Below are positions 36,523 through 45,241 of a stretch of 64,000 bases of DNA, piece after piece. The first letter of the stretch is position 1; each line of letters begins with the position of its first letter. Made by a program: the position numbers and the translations under genes. This DNA is from Nitrobacter winogradskyi (GTDB lineage Bacteria; Pseudomonadota; Alphaproteobacteria; Rhizobiales; Xanthobacteraceae), in assembly GCF_006539545.1 (NCBI RefSeq), contig NZ_BJNF01000029.1, positions 62,001-126,000 of the forward strand. Reading direction: 5' to 3'. The notes under the pieces were generated by a model. It worked only from the letters and a program-made list of their open reading frames with translations, was not told the DNA's origin and did not search any database.

Positions 36523-39078
36523 ATGGCTCAACGTGACGTGGTGATTATCACCGGCAGCAGCGGCTTTATTGGCTCCGCCCTGATAAACAGTTTCGCGGGC
36601 CAATTTTCGTTGGTCGGCTTCGATCGGATGGCGTCTCACGCGCCGCCGCCTGCTGCGGAATGCGTGTGCATCGACCTCACCTCGGAACCCGGTGCCAAAG
36701 GCGCATTCGAGCGCATCCGAATTGCGTACGGAAACCGCATTGCCTCTGTGATCCATCTCGCCGCTTATTACGATCTCTCGGGCGAACCAAGCCCGCTGTA
36801 CGAACAGATCACTGTGCGCGGCACCGAACGGCTCTTGCAACACCTCCAAGAATTCCAGGTCGAACAATTCATTTTCACCAGTACGATGCTAGTCCATGCG
36901 CCGGTCGAGCCGGGGCAACGCATTAATGAGGATTCGCCGATTGATCCGAAATGGCCTTATCCATTGTCGAAGGTCGAAACCGAGTCGCTAATCCGAAAGC
37001 AACACGGCGAGATCCCTATTGTTCTGCTTCGTCTCGCCGGCGTGTACGACGACAGATGTCGCAATGCATTTTTGTCGCAGCAGATCGCGCGAATTTATGA
37101 ACGGCAAATTCTGAGTCACCTCTATCCCGGCGACCTCAAGCGCGGTCAGGCATTCGTGCACCTCGACGATGTAGGCGAGGCGCTTTTCCGCATCATAGAG
37201 AAGCGAAACGAATTGCCTCCTGAGCTCTCATTGCTAGTCGGGGAGCCGGAGACGCTGAGCTACGACGAAGTACAACGCACCAGCGGCCGCCTGTTGCATG
37301 GTGAGGAATGGGAAACGCACGAAATCCCGAAGGCTGCGGCGAAAACGGGAGCATGGATTCAAGGCGATCTTTTGCAGGAAGAGCCGTTCATCAAGCCATG
37401 GATGGTGGATTTTGCGGACGATCACTACGAGCTCGACCTCACTCGGGCGCGAACCTTGGTGGGGTGGGAACCCAAACACTTGCTGCGGGCCACACTGCCC
37501 GTCATCATCGGTGCCCTAAAGTCAGATCCGGTCGCCTGGTACCGCGACAACAAGCTCAATCCGGCGCTTGTCGCGGGAGAAGCAGCTTCCGCTCCCGAGC
37601 ACAAGCAGGCCGGCGATTCCCGACAAAGGACCGAGGAGATGCTGGCGGAAAAGCGGATGCTGCGGGGGCACGACGAATTGATGCTTGCCGAACATCGGCA
37701 GACCGCCTGGACGCATTTCGCGAACATCGCTCTCGGAGCTTGGCTAGCCACCAGCCCGACAATTTTCGGATTGTTCGAACCTGCTTTCTTCAGCGAAGCG
37801 ATCCTTCGGGTCACGGCGGAGCGGGGACTTCCCTCGCCGGAATGGCGGAACTGGGCGCTCGGCTGGAGCGACGTCGGCGCGGGCGCGCTGATCATGCTCT
37901 TCGGCCTGCTCTCGCTTTCGCGCCGGACCAGCTGGGCTCAATGGGCCAACACATTCGTCGGGTTGTGGCTGCTGTTCGCACCCCTGCTGTTTTGGGCGCC
38001 AAGCGCGGCCTCCTATGCAAACGATACGCTCGTTGGCGCGCTTGTGATTACATTCGCCGTTCTCGTGCCCATGATGCCGGGCATGAGCATGGAGGGAATG
38101 ATGGGCGGGCCGGATATACCGCCGGGATGGACCTATTGTCCATCGACGTGGGCGCAACGCCTTCCCATCATCGTTATGGGAGCAGTGGGATTTCTGATCG
38201 CGCGCTATCTCGCGGCCTATCAGATGGGCCACGTCGACTCAGTTTGGGATCCGTTCTTTGGCGGCACCGGTGACCGCAACGGGACCGAGACGATCATCAC
38301 CTCGGACGTTTCGAAAGCTTGGCCGATCCCGGACGGCGGCCTCGGTGCCGTCGCCTACATGCTGGAAATCCTGATGGGCGCCATGGGCGACAAGCGCCGC
38401 TGGCGGACCATGCCGTGGATGGTGACATTCTTCGGGATCCTGGTCGTGCCGCTGGGCGTAGTGAGCATCTACTTCATCATCATCCAACCGATCGCCATCG
38501 GGACCTGGTGCACGCTGTGTCTTCTGGCCGCGCTCGCGATGCTAATCATGATCCCGTTCGCACTCGACGAACTCGTGGCCATGGGCCAGTTCCTGGTCTG
38601 GAGCCGGCGCGCCGGCAAGTCCCTGTTGCGCATGTTCTTCATGGGAGGAGCTCTCGTCGAGGGCGGGAAGGAAGACAAGGGCGTCGAGATGGATTCGTTC
38701 CGATCCGCCCTAACGGCGATGCTGCCAGGCGTGACGCTGCCGTGGACGCTTGTCGTCAGTGTCGTTTTGGGCATCTGGCTGATGTTCACGCGCCTGACGT
38801 TCGGCACTATCCCGCCGATGGCGGACAGCGATCATCTCGTCGGTGCGCTAATAGTGACGACGGCGGTGATCGCGATGGCGGAGGTTGGGCGACCGCTGCG
38901 TTTTGTGAACGTGCTGTTCGGCGCTTGGCTGGTGCTTGCTGCCTGGTTCCTCGATGGCGCGTCGCCCACGGCGCGCTGGTCGGACGCCGCTATCGGGATT
39001 GTCTTGATCGGCCTGAGCCTGCCGCGTGGCACCCGCAGCCGGGATCATTACGCGGGCTGGGATCGGTTCGTGGTCTGA
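36523..39078 (+). CDS. Epimerase - SPW repeat - VKOR multidomain membrane protein
   Basis: 851 residues. N-terminal NAD(P)-dependent epimerase/dehydratase (~1-335): IITGSSGFIGSALI nucleotide motif, STMLVHAP and YPLSKVETE with the catalytic Tyr-Lys. Then a charged linker and membrane region with SPW-like pairs (ALGAWLATSPTIFGLF; VGLWLLFAPLLFW, ~400-510). A vitamin K epoxide reductase-like part follows, with GTWCTLCLLAALAMLI (CxxC, ~660) in a helix. A last SPW-like pair (VLGIWLMFTRLTFG; GAWLVLAAWFLDG) ends the chain. It may couple a cytosolic reductase to membrane thiol redox; this is speculation. No frame break. Confidence 0.8.
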   Translation: MAQRDVVIITGSSGFIGSALINSFAGQFSLVGFDRMASHAPPPAAECVCIDLTSEPGAKGAFERIRIAYGNRIASVIHLAAYYDLSGEPSPLYEQITVRGTERLLQHLQEFQVEQFIFTSTMLVHAPVEPGQRINEDSPIDPKWPYPLSKVETESLIRKQHGEIPIVLLRLAGVYDDRCRNAFLSQQIARIYERQILSHLYPGDLKRGQAFVHLDDVGEALFRIIEKRNELPPELSLLVGEPETLSYDEVQRTSGRLLHGEEWETHEIPKAAAKTGAWIQGDLLQEEPFIKPWMVDFADDHYELDLTRARTLVGWEPKHLLRATLPVIIGALKSDPVAWYRDNKLNPALVAGEAASAPEHKQAGDSRQRTEEMLAEKRMLRGHDELMLAEHRQTAWTHFANIALGAWLATSPTIFGLFEPAFFSEAILRVTAERGLPSPEWRNWALGWSDVGAGALIMLFGLLSLSRRTSWAQWANTFVGLWLLFAPLLFWAPSAASYANDTLVGALVITFAVLVPMMPGMSMEGMMGGPDIPPGWTYCPSTWAQRLPIIVMGAVGFLIARYLAAYQMGHVDSVWDPFFGGTGDRNGTETIITSDVSKAWPIPDGGLGAVAYMLEILMGAMGDKRRWRTMPWMVTFFGILVVPLGVVSIYFIIIQPIAIGTWCTLCLLAALAMLIMIPFALDELVAMGQFLVWSRRAGKSLLRMFFMGGALVEGGKEDKGVEMDSFRSALTAMLPGVTLPWTLVVSVVLGIWLMFTRLTFGTIPPMADSDHLVGALIVTTAVIAMAEVGRPLRFVNVLFGAWLVLAAWFLDGASPTARWSDAAIGIVLIGLSLPRGTRSRDHYAGWDRFVV

Positions 39079-39080
39079 TC

Positions 39081-39902
39081 ATGGAAGATGCGCTCGCCTT
39101 TGATGCCGGCGTTCTTTTGCAAGGACAGAAAGGTCTGATCACCGGCGCGAGTTCTGGTATTGGTGAAGCCATCGCCCGGCGATTTCGCCGCTGGGGCGCA
39201 GCAGTCGGCGTGAACTATCGCTCCGGTGCCGATGCGGCACGGAAAGTTGTCGAAGAGATCCGGGCGACGGGCGCCGAAACCATACCGCTACAGGCTTGTG
39301 GCGAGCGAGCAGGAAGTGCAGTCTATGTTCCGCATCTTCCATGACGCCTTCGGCCATATTGACATTCTAGTCGCGAATCCTGGAATTCAGATGGACGCGG
39401 CCGCAAGCAATATGACCCTCGAACAATGGCGGCGCGTGATCGATGTGAACCTGACCGGACAGTTTCTCTGCGCGCGGGAGGCGATCCGCTGCTTCTCGGA
39501 ACAAGAGGCGAGTCCTTATTCCAGGCCGTCGGCAAGATCGTCTGCATGAGCTCGGTGCATCAGGTCATTCCCTGGAAGGGCCACGTCAACTATGCGGCCT
39601 CGAAAGGCGGAGTCATGTTGATGATGAAGAGCTTGGCGCAGGAGGTTGCGGAGAAGCGCATCCGCGTCAATGCCATTGCTCCCGGCGCGATCAAAACGCC
39701 GATCAATCGTGCCGCCTGGGATACGCCGGAGGCGGAGAGCAAGCTTCTGCGGCTCATTCCCTATGGACGCATTGGAGAGCCGGCGGATGTCGCTGAGGTA
39801 GCCATCTGGCTGGCGTCCGATCAATCCGACTACGTCACCGGAACGACGCGTGTGGTGGATGGAGGCATGACGCTTTGTCCAGCCTTCCCGGAAGGCGGAT
39901 AG
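39081..39902 (+). pseudogene. SDR-family oxidoreductase (glucose 1-dehydrogenase-like), frameshifted
   Basis: Starts 3 nt after the preceding gene. Frame 1: GLITGASSGIGEAIARRF (cofactor motif TGxxxGIG) and GVNYRSGADAARKV. Frame 2: MFRIFHDAFGHIDILVANPG and VIDVNLTGQFLCAREAI. Frame 3: KIVCMSSVHQVIPWKGHVNY, AASKGGVMLMMKSL with catalytic Ser-Tyr-Lys, IAPGAIKTPIN and TGTTRVVDGGMTL. Two frameshifts, near 39295 and 39500, break an otherwise complete ~270-residue enzyme; both spots should be checked for sequencing error. Same strand as its neighbours, so the three form a unit. Confidence 0.85.
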
Positions 39903-39927
39903 CGGTCGGATCTCGCCGGGAGCATGC

Positions 39928-41706
39928 ATGGGCGGTCGTATCGAAGATTATGCGCTCATCGACGATTGCCGGAGCGCGGCGCTCGTCGGGCGCGACGGCT
40001 CGATCGATTGTTGTGTTGACCACGGTTCGATTCACAGGCTTGCTTCGCTGCGCTGCTTGGTACGCCCGACCACGGCCGTTGGCTGATCGAGCCCGCAAGC
40101 GGCAAGACCGCGACGCGGCGGCGCTATCGCGGCAAGACGTTCATCCTTGAGACCGATTTCGAGACCGGCGATGGCGCCGTGACGTTGATTGATTTCATGT
40201 CCATGGACGGGGAACGCCAGGATCTGATCCGCGTGGTCGTGGGAAGAAGCTGCCGGGTCGCGATGCGATCGGAGCTGGTCATCCGGTTCGGCTACGGCCA
40301 CGTGATTCCCTGGGTGAATCGGCTGGAAGACGGAACCCTGCGCGCCATCGCAGGACCGGACCAACTGGCGCTGCGGACGACCGCACCCCTTCGCGGAGAT
40401 GATTTCAAAACAATTTCCGAATTCACGGTCAGCGACGGCGAGACAGTCCCGTTTGTGTTGAGCTACGCGACGTCACACCTCCCATTGCCGAAGCCGATTG
40501 ATGCTGATGCGACACTCGCCAAGACGGAGGCGTTCTGGACAGAGTGGGCAGAGCGCTGTCGTTATAAAGGTCCCTGGGCCGACGCGGTCGTCCGCTCGCA
40601 TCTCGTTCTCAAGGCGTTGACCTATGAGCCGACCGGGGGCATCGTCGCGGCGCCTACGACCTCGTTGCCCGAGCTGCCGGGTGGCCCGCGCAACTGGGAT
40701 TACCGCTTTTGCTGGTTGCGCGACTCCACATTTTCCCTCCTCTCGCCGATGAACGCCGGTTACTTCGATGGGGCGCGGGCTTGGCGCGATTGGCTGCTGC
40801 GCGCAGTGGCCGGCAGCCCGAGCCGCATCCAGATCATATACGGGCTCGCAGGCGAATGTGACCTGACGGAACGGGAGCTCGCCTGGCTACCGGGCTACCA
40901 ACGCTCGCTGCCGGTGCGCATCGGCAATGCGGCGCATCGCCAGCTTCAGCTGGACGTGTATGGTGAGGTCATGGATACCTTCCATCATGCCCGGCGGGGC
41001 GGATTGGAACACAGCGAAGCGGTTGGGGGCAGCGCGCGCTCGTTTCGCATCTGGAGACGATTTGGCAGCGGCCCGACGAAGGCATCTGGAAATGCGCAGC
41101 GGGAGCCGCCACTTCACGCACTCCAAAGTAATGGCCTGGGTGGCGTTCGACCGCGCCATTCGCAGCGCCGAGCAGTTCACCTCGAAGCCCCGCTGGAGCG
41201 CTGGCGCGGCATACGCAGCCAAATTCACGAGGAGGTTTGTCGAAGAGGATTCAATGCTAAAATTGGCTCTTTCGTGCAGTGCTACGGCGGGAAAACCCTG
41301 GACGCCAGTCTGCTCCTGATCCCTCTCGTCGGGTTTCTTCCCGCCGGTGACCCGCGGAGCCACTGTCGAGACCGTCGAGCGCCAGCTGATGGTCGATGGC
41401 TTTGTCCTTCGCTACGATTCTTCGGCTACAGAGGATGTGATTGTCACCCGGCGAAGGAGCGTTTCTCGCTTGCAGTTTTTGGCTCGCCGACAATTTAGTC
41501 CTGCTTGGGCGCCATAACGATGCCCAAAGACTTTGCGAGCGCTTGCTTGAATGCGCAACGATGTCGGTCTCTTGGCGGAAGAATACGATCCGCGTCATCG
41601 GCGTCAGTTGGGCAACTTCCCGCACGTGTTCAGTCACGTGGCGCTCGCCGATACCGCTCGGAACCTGACAGAAGCAACGAAGCCGGCGCGACAGCGCTCA
41701 GCACGA
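39928..41706 (+). pseudogene. Glycoside hydrolase family 15 (glucoamylase/trehalase), frameshifted
   Basis: Begins MGGRIEDYALIDDCRSAALV and GRDGSIDW-like sequence; after a shift near 40012, FILETDFETGDGAVTLIDFM, then GGPRNWDYRFCWLRDSTFSL, the catalytic-domain signature. QIIYGLAGECDLTERELAWL and DVYGEVMDTFHHARR follow, later FVQCYGGKTLDASLLLIPLV and GFLPAGDPR. The end is in another frame (AFSHVALADTARNLTEA). Several frameshifts after 41010 rule out a functional product. Normal length is ~600 residues. Substrate would be an alpha-glucan or trehalose. Confidence 0.85.
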
Positions 41707-41804
41707 TGACGCAACTCGGCTCCCGAACCGAGGCCGTTGATAGCAAATCCCTTTTGGTGAAAGGTCGGGAAGAGATCCTGCCAAGCGCACATCACTCGGA
41801 CTCA

Positions 41805-42332
41805 TCAGCCGATGCGGATCTTTGTCTCCGAGAGAAACTCGTACGGCGGCAAATACAAATTGGCTGGCGCCGGCCCGCGACGTACCCGACCCGCTGTATC
41901 ATATTGCGAGCCATGGCAGGGGCAGAACCAACCGCCATAGTCGCCTTGATGAGGAAGCGGAATGCAGCCGAGATGGGTGCAAATACCAATAACCACGAGC
42001 CATTGATCACGCCCCTCCTTTACCCGCGCCTGATCGGACTCCGGGTCGATTAGATTGTGCCAGTTGATGGAACGTGCGTCGTCGATCTCCTTCTTGGTGC
42101 GGTGGCTGATGAAGATCGGTTTACTGCGCCAGAACACCTTGATCACTTGGCCTTCGGCGATCGGGGCGAGATCGACATCGATGGGGGCGCCGGCGGCGAT
42201 GGTCGAGGCGTCGGGATTCATCTGTGAGATCAAGGGCACCGCCGCCGCGGTGACGCCCACCGCACCGACGGCACCCGTGGCAATATAAAGGAAGTCGCGT
42301 CTATTGGGCTGCGCCCAGGAAACCGCTGTCAT
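41805..42332 (-). CDS. petA: Rieske iron-sulfur protein of a cytochrome bc1 complex
   Basis: 175 residues; start at 42332, ahead of the Tat motif NRRDFLYIATGAVGAVG, which is also the membrane anchor. The 2Fe-2S ligands are complete: CTHLGC (box 1) and CPCHGS (box 2), in [40 protein letters not shown] is typical of the bc1 Rieske subunit. Cytochrome b/c1 genes (petB/petC) are not adjacent, so this is an extra, stand-alone copy. It lies at the end of the decayed sigma cluster, where its relative at 35450 has lost two ligands. Confidence 0.9.
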   Translation of the reverse strand: MTAVSWAQPNRRDFLYIATGAVGAVGVTAAAVPLISQMNPDASTIAAGAPIDVDLAPIAEGQVIKVFWRSKPIFISHRTKKEIDDARSINWHNLIDPESDQARVKEGRDQWLVVIGICTHLGCIPLPHQGDYGGWFCPCHGSQYDTAGRVRRGPAPANLYLPPYEFLSETKIRIG

Positions 42333-42484
42333 TTTGCGCACCCGCTCTTTGTTCTTCGCTACCGCGGGCCAGCTCCCAATTGTTCGCTTGCGATGCTGTC
42401 GGTCCGCGCCCTGATTTTTGGCGATAGACGGCGGCCGCCCACCTGTTTGGCCGGGCCCTTCTCGTTTCCCGCAGTCTGCTTCGC

Positions 42485-42738
42485 CGTACCGTTTCATGCA
42501 GAAGGGGAGAGCGCACATGATGGCGCAAGGCAGCAGCAAGACGAGTCTCGGCGCGAGGCCAGCCGCGACTAGCCAGCCCCAGTTGAGTGCAACGCCACCG
42601 GTTATGAACGACAATTGCAAGCACCATCCACACACGCCGGTCACTGGGATAATAGCGCTCGGCCTGCAGCAGCTCGCGTAGCAACGATTTCTGCTCCTGC
42701 TTGCGTTCGGCAGTCGACGAAGTGATCCCAGTCATCAT
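42485..42738 (-). pseudogene. Small membrane protein of the cluster, frameshifted
   Basis: One frame starts MTGITSSTAERKQEQKSLLR (ATG 42735); another gives ALNWGWLVAAGLAPRLVLLL then PCAIMCALPFCMKRYG, the hydrophobic Cys/Met motif also seen at 34736. The two parts are in different frames, and the second runs on in frame into the Rieske gene, so the stop has been lost too. Function unknown; probably one of the small copper-cluster proteins. Confidence 0.5.
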
Positions 42739-42894
42739 CTACCTCCACTCGCGCGCAGCACTGAGATGGCAGCCGGCCTCCGCCGTACGGTGATTCGCCC
42801 TAAGATCGGGCATGCCAACGTTGGTTATGTAGTCACGGCAAAGCCAACTAATCGACAGCGCGACAATCCGTCCACGCCGCTTTCCCGTCGCACA

Positions 42895-43541
42895 TCATGA
42901 AATAGTCCGCGCTCGCGCTCTGCGCATGTCGCGCCAACGAGGTAAGAACATCGGCACCCGCCGCATGTATTTTCGGTATGCCTCACCGAACTGCTTGATC
43001 AGCCGCGCCTCCTCGCGCCGCGCGAGGCGCACATAGGTCAGGACGATCACTGGTGCGAGCACGAGTGTCAGAATGGTCGGCCAATGCACAAGCTGGCCAA
43101 AGATAACTAGAAATATCCCGGTGTATTGGGGATGACGAACTATGCCGCAGAGACCGCCGGTCTGAAGGCGGTCGCCGTAAAATAGATTCTGGTCCATCCC
43201 TTGATGACGAGAAGCAGCCCTATGACGATGAACACTGAGCCGATTGCCATCTCGACGACCGCACCGACCGGCCCATAGCCCAGCAGCGTGGCCCAGAGGT
43301 GACCGGTTAAATGCGCGAGCGGAATGTTGAGAGGCAGCGCTGACGTCAAAAGATAGATCGTGAGCGGAAATCCATACATCTCCGCGTACAGGGCAATGAT
43401 GAAGGCCTGCAACAGTCCCGCGCCAGTCCATTCGCGCCAGCTCGCGGGAGCGAGGAAATGATAGAACGCCCACGAAGCGATCACGATCATCAACAGGGCG
43501 TAGGGCCATAACCCGAGCCATTTCTGGAAGCCAGTTTCCAT
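42895..43541 (-). pseudogene. ICMT-like membrane methyltransferase, frameshifted
   Basis: The first frame (43541 down) reads METGFQKWLGLWPYALLMIV and AEMYGFPLTIYLLTSALPL; near 43180 it shifts and continues CGIVRHPQYTGIFLVIFGQL and RREEARLIKQFGEAYRKYM. These match the intact paralogue at 32704-33354 in order and length. A single frameshift separates the two halves; the SAM-binding RHPQYTG motif is in the second. Part of the second, decayed sigma cluster. Confidence 0.8.
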
Positions 43542-43674
43542 TTTAACCCGATCCCACGCTCGGTATTTTTCGATTCATTATTGCGGCGGACCACATCCAA
43601 GCAAGCTCTGGTGTGCGCCATTCTCAGATGAGTTGTAGCAATAACAACCAACCCTGCGGCGGCGAGATGACGAT

Positions 43675-43703
43675 GGCCGTCGGGCGGAGGATACCCGACG
43701 GCC
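43675..43703. repeat. Perfect 10-bp stem-loop
   Basis: GGCCGTCGGG (43675-43684), 9-nt loop, CCCGACGGCC (43694-43703). It lies between the Met-rich pseudogene and the methyltransferase pseudogene on the minus strand. No T-run follows on either strand, so it is not a classic intrinsic terminator; it could be an RNA-stability hairpin. Confidence 0.6.
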
Positions 43704-43789
43704 GGGCGCGTAATCTCGGTGGGGCATACCGAACTGAGTTTACGCGCCGAGAGGTGGACCGAAATCCTGCCGGCCGCCAGCTTCGTTAA

Positions 43790-44070
43790 TTGCCGAGTGC
43801 GGCCGGTGCTTACCACGACCGTCTTTCTTCCGTGGGTCCGTGTTCTGGCGTCGTCTCTGGTCTGCATCATGCGAATGCAGTTTTCCATCATCTTGTTCAT
43901 CTCACCCATCATGTTCATCATACCACGCATGTCATCTCATCTCCCATCATGCGATGGTCGCCGGCGGCCCGGGCGTGGCTGGGATCTCTTGGGCGCGAAG
44001 TGCGGGCGTAAACATCAGCGCACCACCGACCGCGAGCAGCGCCAGTGACAAATGTTGCAGTCGTTTTCAT
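43790..44070 (-). pseudogene. Met-rich periplasmic protein, frameshifted copy
   Basis: ATG at 44070 with AAAGGAT in front gives MKTTATFV, then after a shift SLALLAVGGALMFTPALRAQ, a signal peptide. Further shifts lead to RGMMNMMGEMNKMMENCIRM and MQTRDDARTR. The Met-rich core MMxEMxxMMExCxxMM matches the intact protein at 27746-28000. No SigF-type promoter was found directly upstream. Inactive relic of the second cluster. Confidence 0.7.
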
Positions 44071-44091
44071 CCGAGTAGATCCTTTTTCCAT

Positions 44092-44320
44092 TTGTTTACC
44101 TTTGCGAAATCCACCCCATGATCTGCCGCTTCGCTTGTCCCGTGGTGCCTCGGCAATTCACGCCGTCGGCTTCGTATTCCGCCCGTCGCCCTGACCCATC
44201 TTTCCGGATGCAAAGATGCAGGGCGCACATTGCCACGCGTGGAGGCGAAGCGAAAGGAATGGGGAGCACTCCCGCAGCGACGAGCCAACTCCAACCCGAT
44301 CAACGAAACGGCTCCCAAGA
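44092..44320 (-). pseudogene. Small membrane protein relic (copper-cluster type)
   Basis: One frame reads WSWLVAAGVLPIPFASPPRV and AMCALHLCIRK, resembling WGWLVAAGLAPRL ... MCALPFCMK at 42485 and the LLPCAIMMFMCMK protein at 34736. The rest is degenerate and no start is evident. It lies between the Met-rich and sigma pseudogenes. Confidence 0.45.
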
Positions 44321-44439
44321 CCAACCACGGCCAGCGGTTGCGCCAAAACGAATTGCCGCGGCTGCAACTGGCTGACTCCGCTATTCGAGAAGCTCCTAAT
44401 GATAATTTCGTCAGCTGCCCTTCGTGGGTTACATGTTCA

Positions 44440-44874
44440 CGGACACGTGAAAATCGGCGCGACTCCTATACGGTCGCTGCGGGGAAGCGCAAACGTTGAC
44501 GTTCAGCTTCAGGTAAGCGCGCCAATCGAGAGCGCTTTCAGCCGCGACATGATCGTCGCGCGCAATGAAGTGTCCGGCATCCTCGATCGGAACGTCAGCC
44601 ATGGAGGCACGTGTGCGGCGCAGATAATCGATGAGCTTTTAGCGTCGCCGAGGCGTCAGTGGTTCGCCCGGATCGTAAGTGTGCCGCTGCATATGGACGG
44701 CCATCAACGCGTCATGCACGAGATCCTCGGTTTCGTCGGCTTTGCGGCCGGCCCGCACCAGCTGCTCCTGTAGTAGGCCCGCAATGCCCCGGCTAACGCT
44801 CCAAGCAGCACCCGGTTTAGCGTCGCCCTTGAGCCGGCAATCATCAGCGCTCTAAGTTCAGCCTGCTCATTCAT
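44440..44874 (-). pseudogene. ECF sigma factor (SigF type), decayed second copy
   Basis: Starts MNEQAELRALMIAGS; in shifted frames continues GALAGALRAYYRSS, LVRAGRKADETEDLVHDALM, AVHMQRHTYDPGEPLTP and KLIDYLRRTRASMADVP. These match region 2 of the intact SigF (ETEDLVQEALIVIHTQRHTY; YKLIDHLRR). Region 4 and the nrsF partner are missing and several frameshifts occur. It still has a perfect SigF-type promoter upstream, so it may be transcribed to no purpose. Confidence 0.82.
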
Positions 44875-44889
44875 TTGCCTCAACGTTAC

Positions 44890-44915
44890 TTCGCAGGCAG
44901 GGCACTCCCGGTTAC
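44890..44915 (-). promoter_or_regulatory. SigF-type ECF promoter, leftward
   Basis: Minus strand: GTAACC (44915-44910), 16-nt spacer, CGAA (44893-44890), continuing GTAA. It reads into the decayed sigma gene 16 nt later. Its -35 lies in the left arm of the 44909-44944 palindrome. Confidence 0.8.
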
Positions 44916-44944
44916 ACGTTCACGTAGCCGTGAACGTGTAACCG
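44909..44944. repeat. 36-bp palindrome joining two divergent SigF-type promoters
   Basis: Left arm CGGTTACACGTTCACG, loop TAGC, right arm CGTGAACGTGTAACCG: 16-bp perfect arms. Each arm contains one promoter -35 (GTAACC), so RNA polymerase with the same sigma could start in both directions. The sequence beside the intact sigF promoter (29599-29623) is a shorter version of the same palindrome. Confidence 0.9.
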
Positions 44945-44963
44945 GCGTGGCCTCTCCCTCGAA
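44938..44963 (+). promoter_or_regulatory. SigF-type ECF promoter, rightward
   Basis: Plus strand: GTAACC (44938-44943), 16-nt spacer, CGAA (44960-44963), continuing CTGA. It reads into the oxidase relic and the copper/cytochrome gene series from 45016 to about 51 kb, all on the plus strand with short gaps. Confidence 0.82.
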
Positions 44964-45015
44964 CTGACGTTGTGAGACACCGCCAAAGGAGGCTGCCTCG
45001 TTAGTTGTGTGCAAG

Positions 45016-45230
45016 ATGATCCGCAGATTAAGTCCCTTGGTCCTTTCGTCGTTCTTGCTCGTATCAGCTGCGGCGGAGAGTTATGCCGGAACCACTTCAA
45101 GAGATACTCGCTTGGACGCTCGAAAGACACGGCCTGCAGGTCAAGCGGTGCCTACGGCTACTGGATGATCCACTGCCACATCACCGATCATCAGGTCTCA
45201 GGACTGATGGCCGTCATTCGTATTGCGTGA
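45016..45230 (+). pseudogene. Multicopper oxidase relic: signal peptide plus C-terminal end
   Basis: The ATG at 45016 begins a signal peptide (IRRLSPLVLSSFLLVSAAAE, then SYAG). After ~25 residues homology is lost; in another frame the sequence ends GYWMIHCHITDHQVSGLMAV, the T1/T3 copper motif (HCHxxxH...M) at the C-terminus of multicopper oxidases. Almost the whole enzyme (~400 residues) has been deleted. First gene after the rightward SigF-type promoter. Confidence 0.75.
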
Positions 45231-45241
45231 GCGGGAATCAG

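Noticed and set aside
43675-43703. Intrinsic terminator
   Set aside because: The stem is perfect but no T-run follows on either strand; kept only as a stem-loop.
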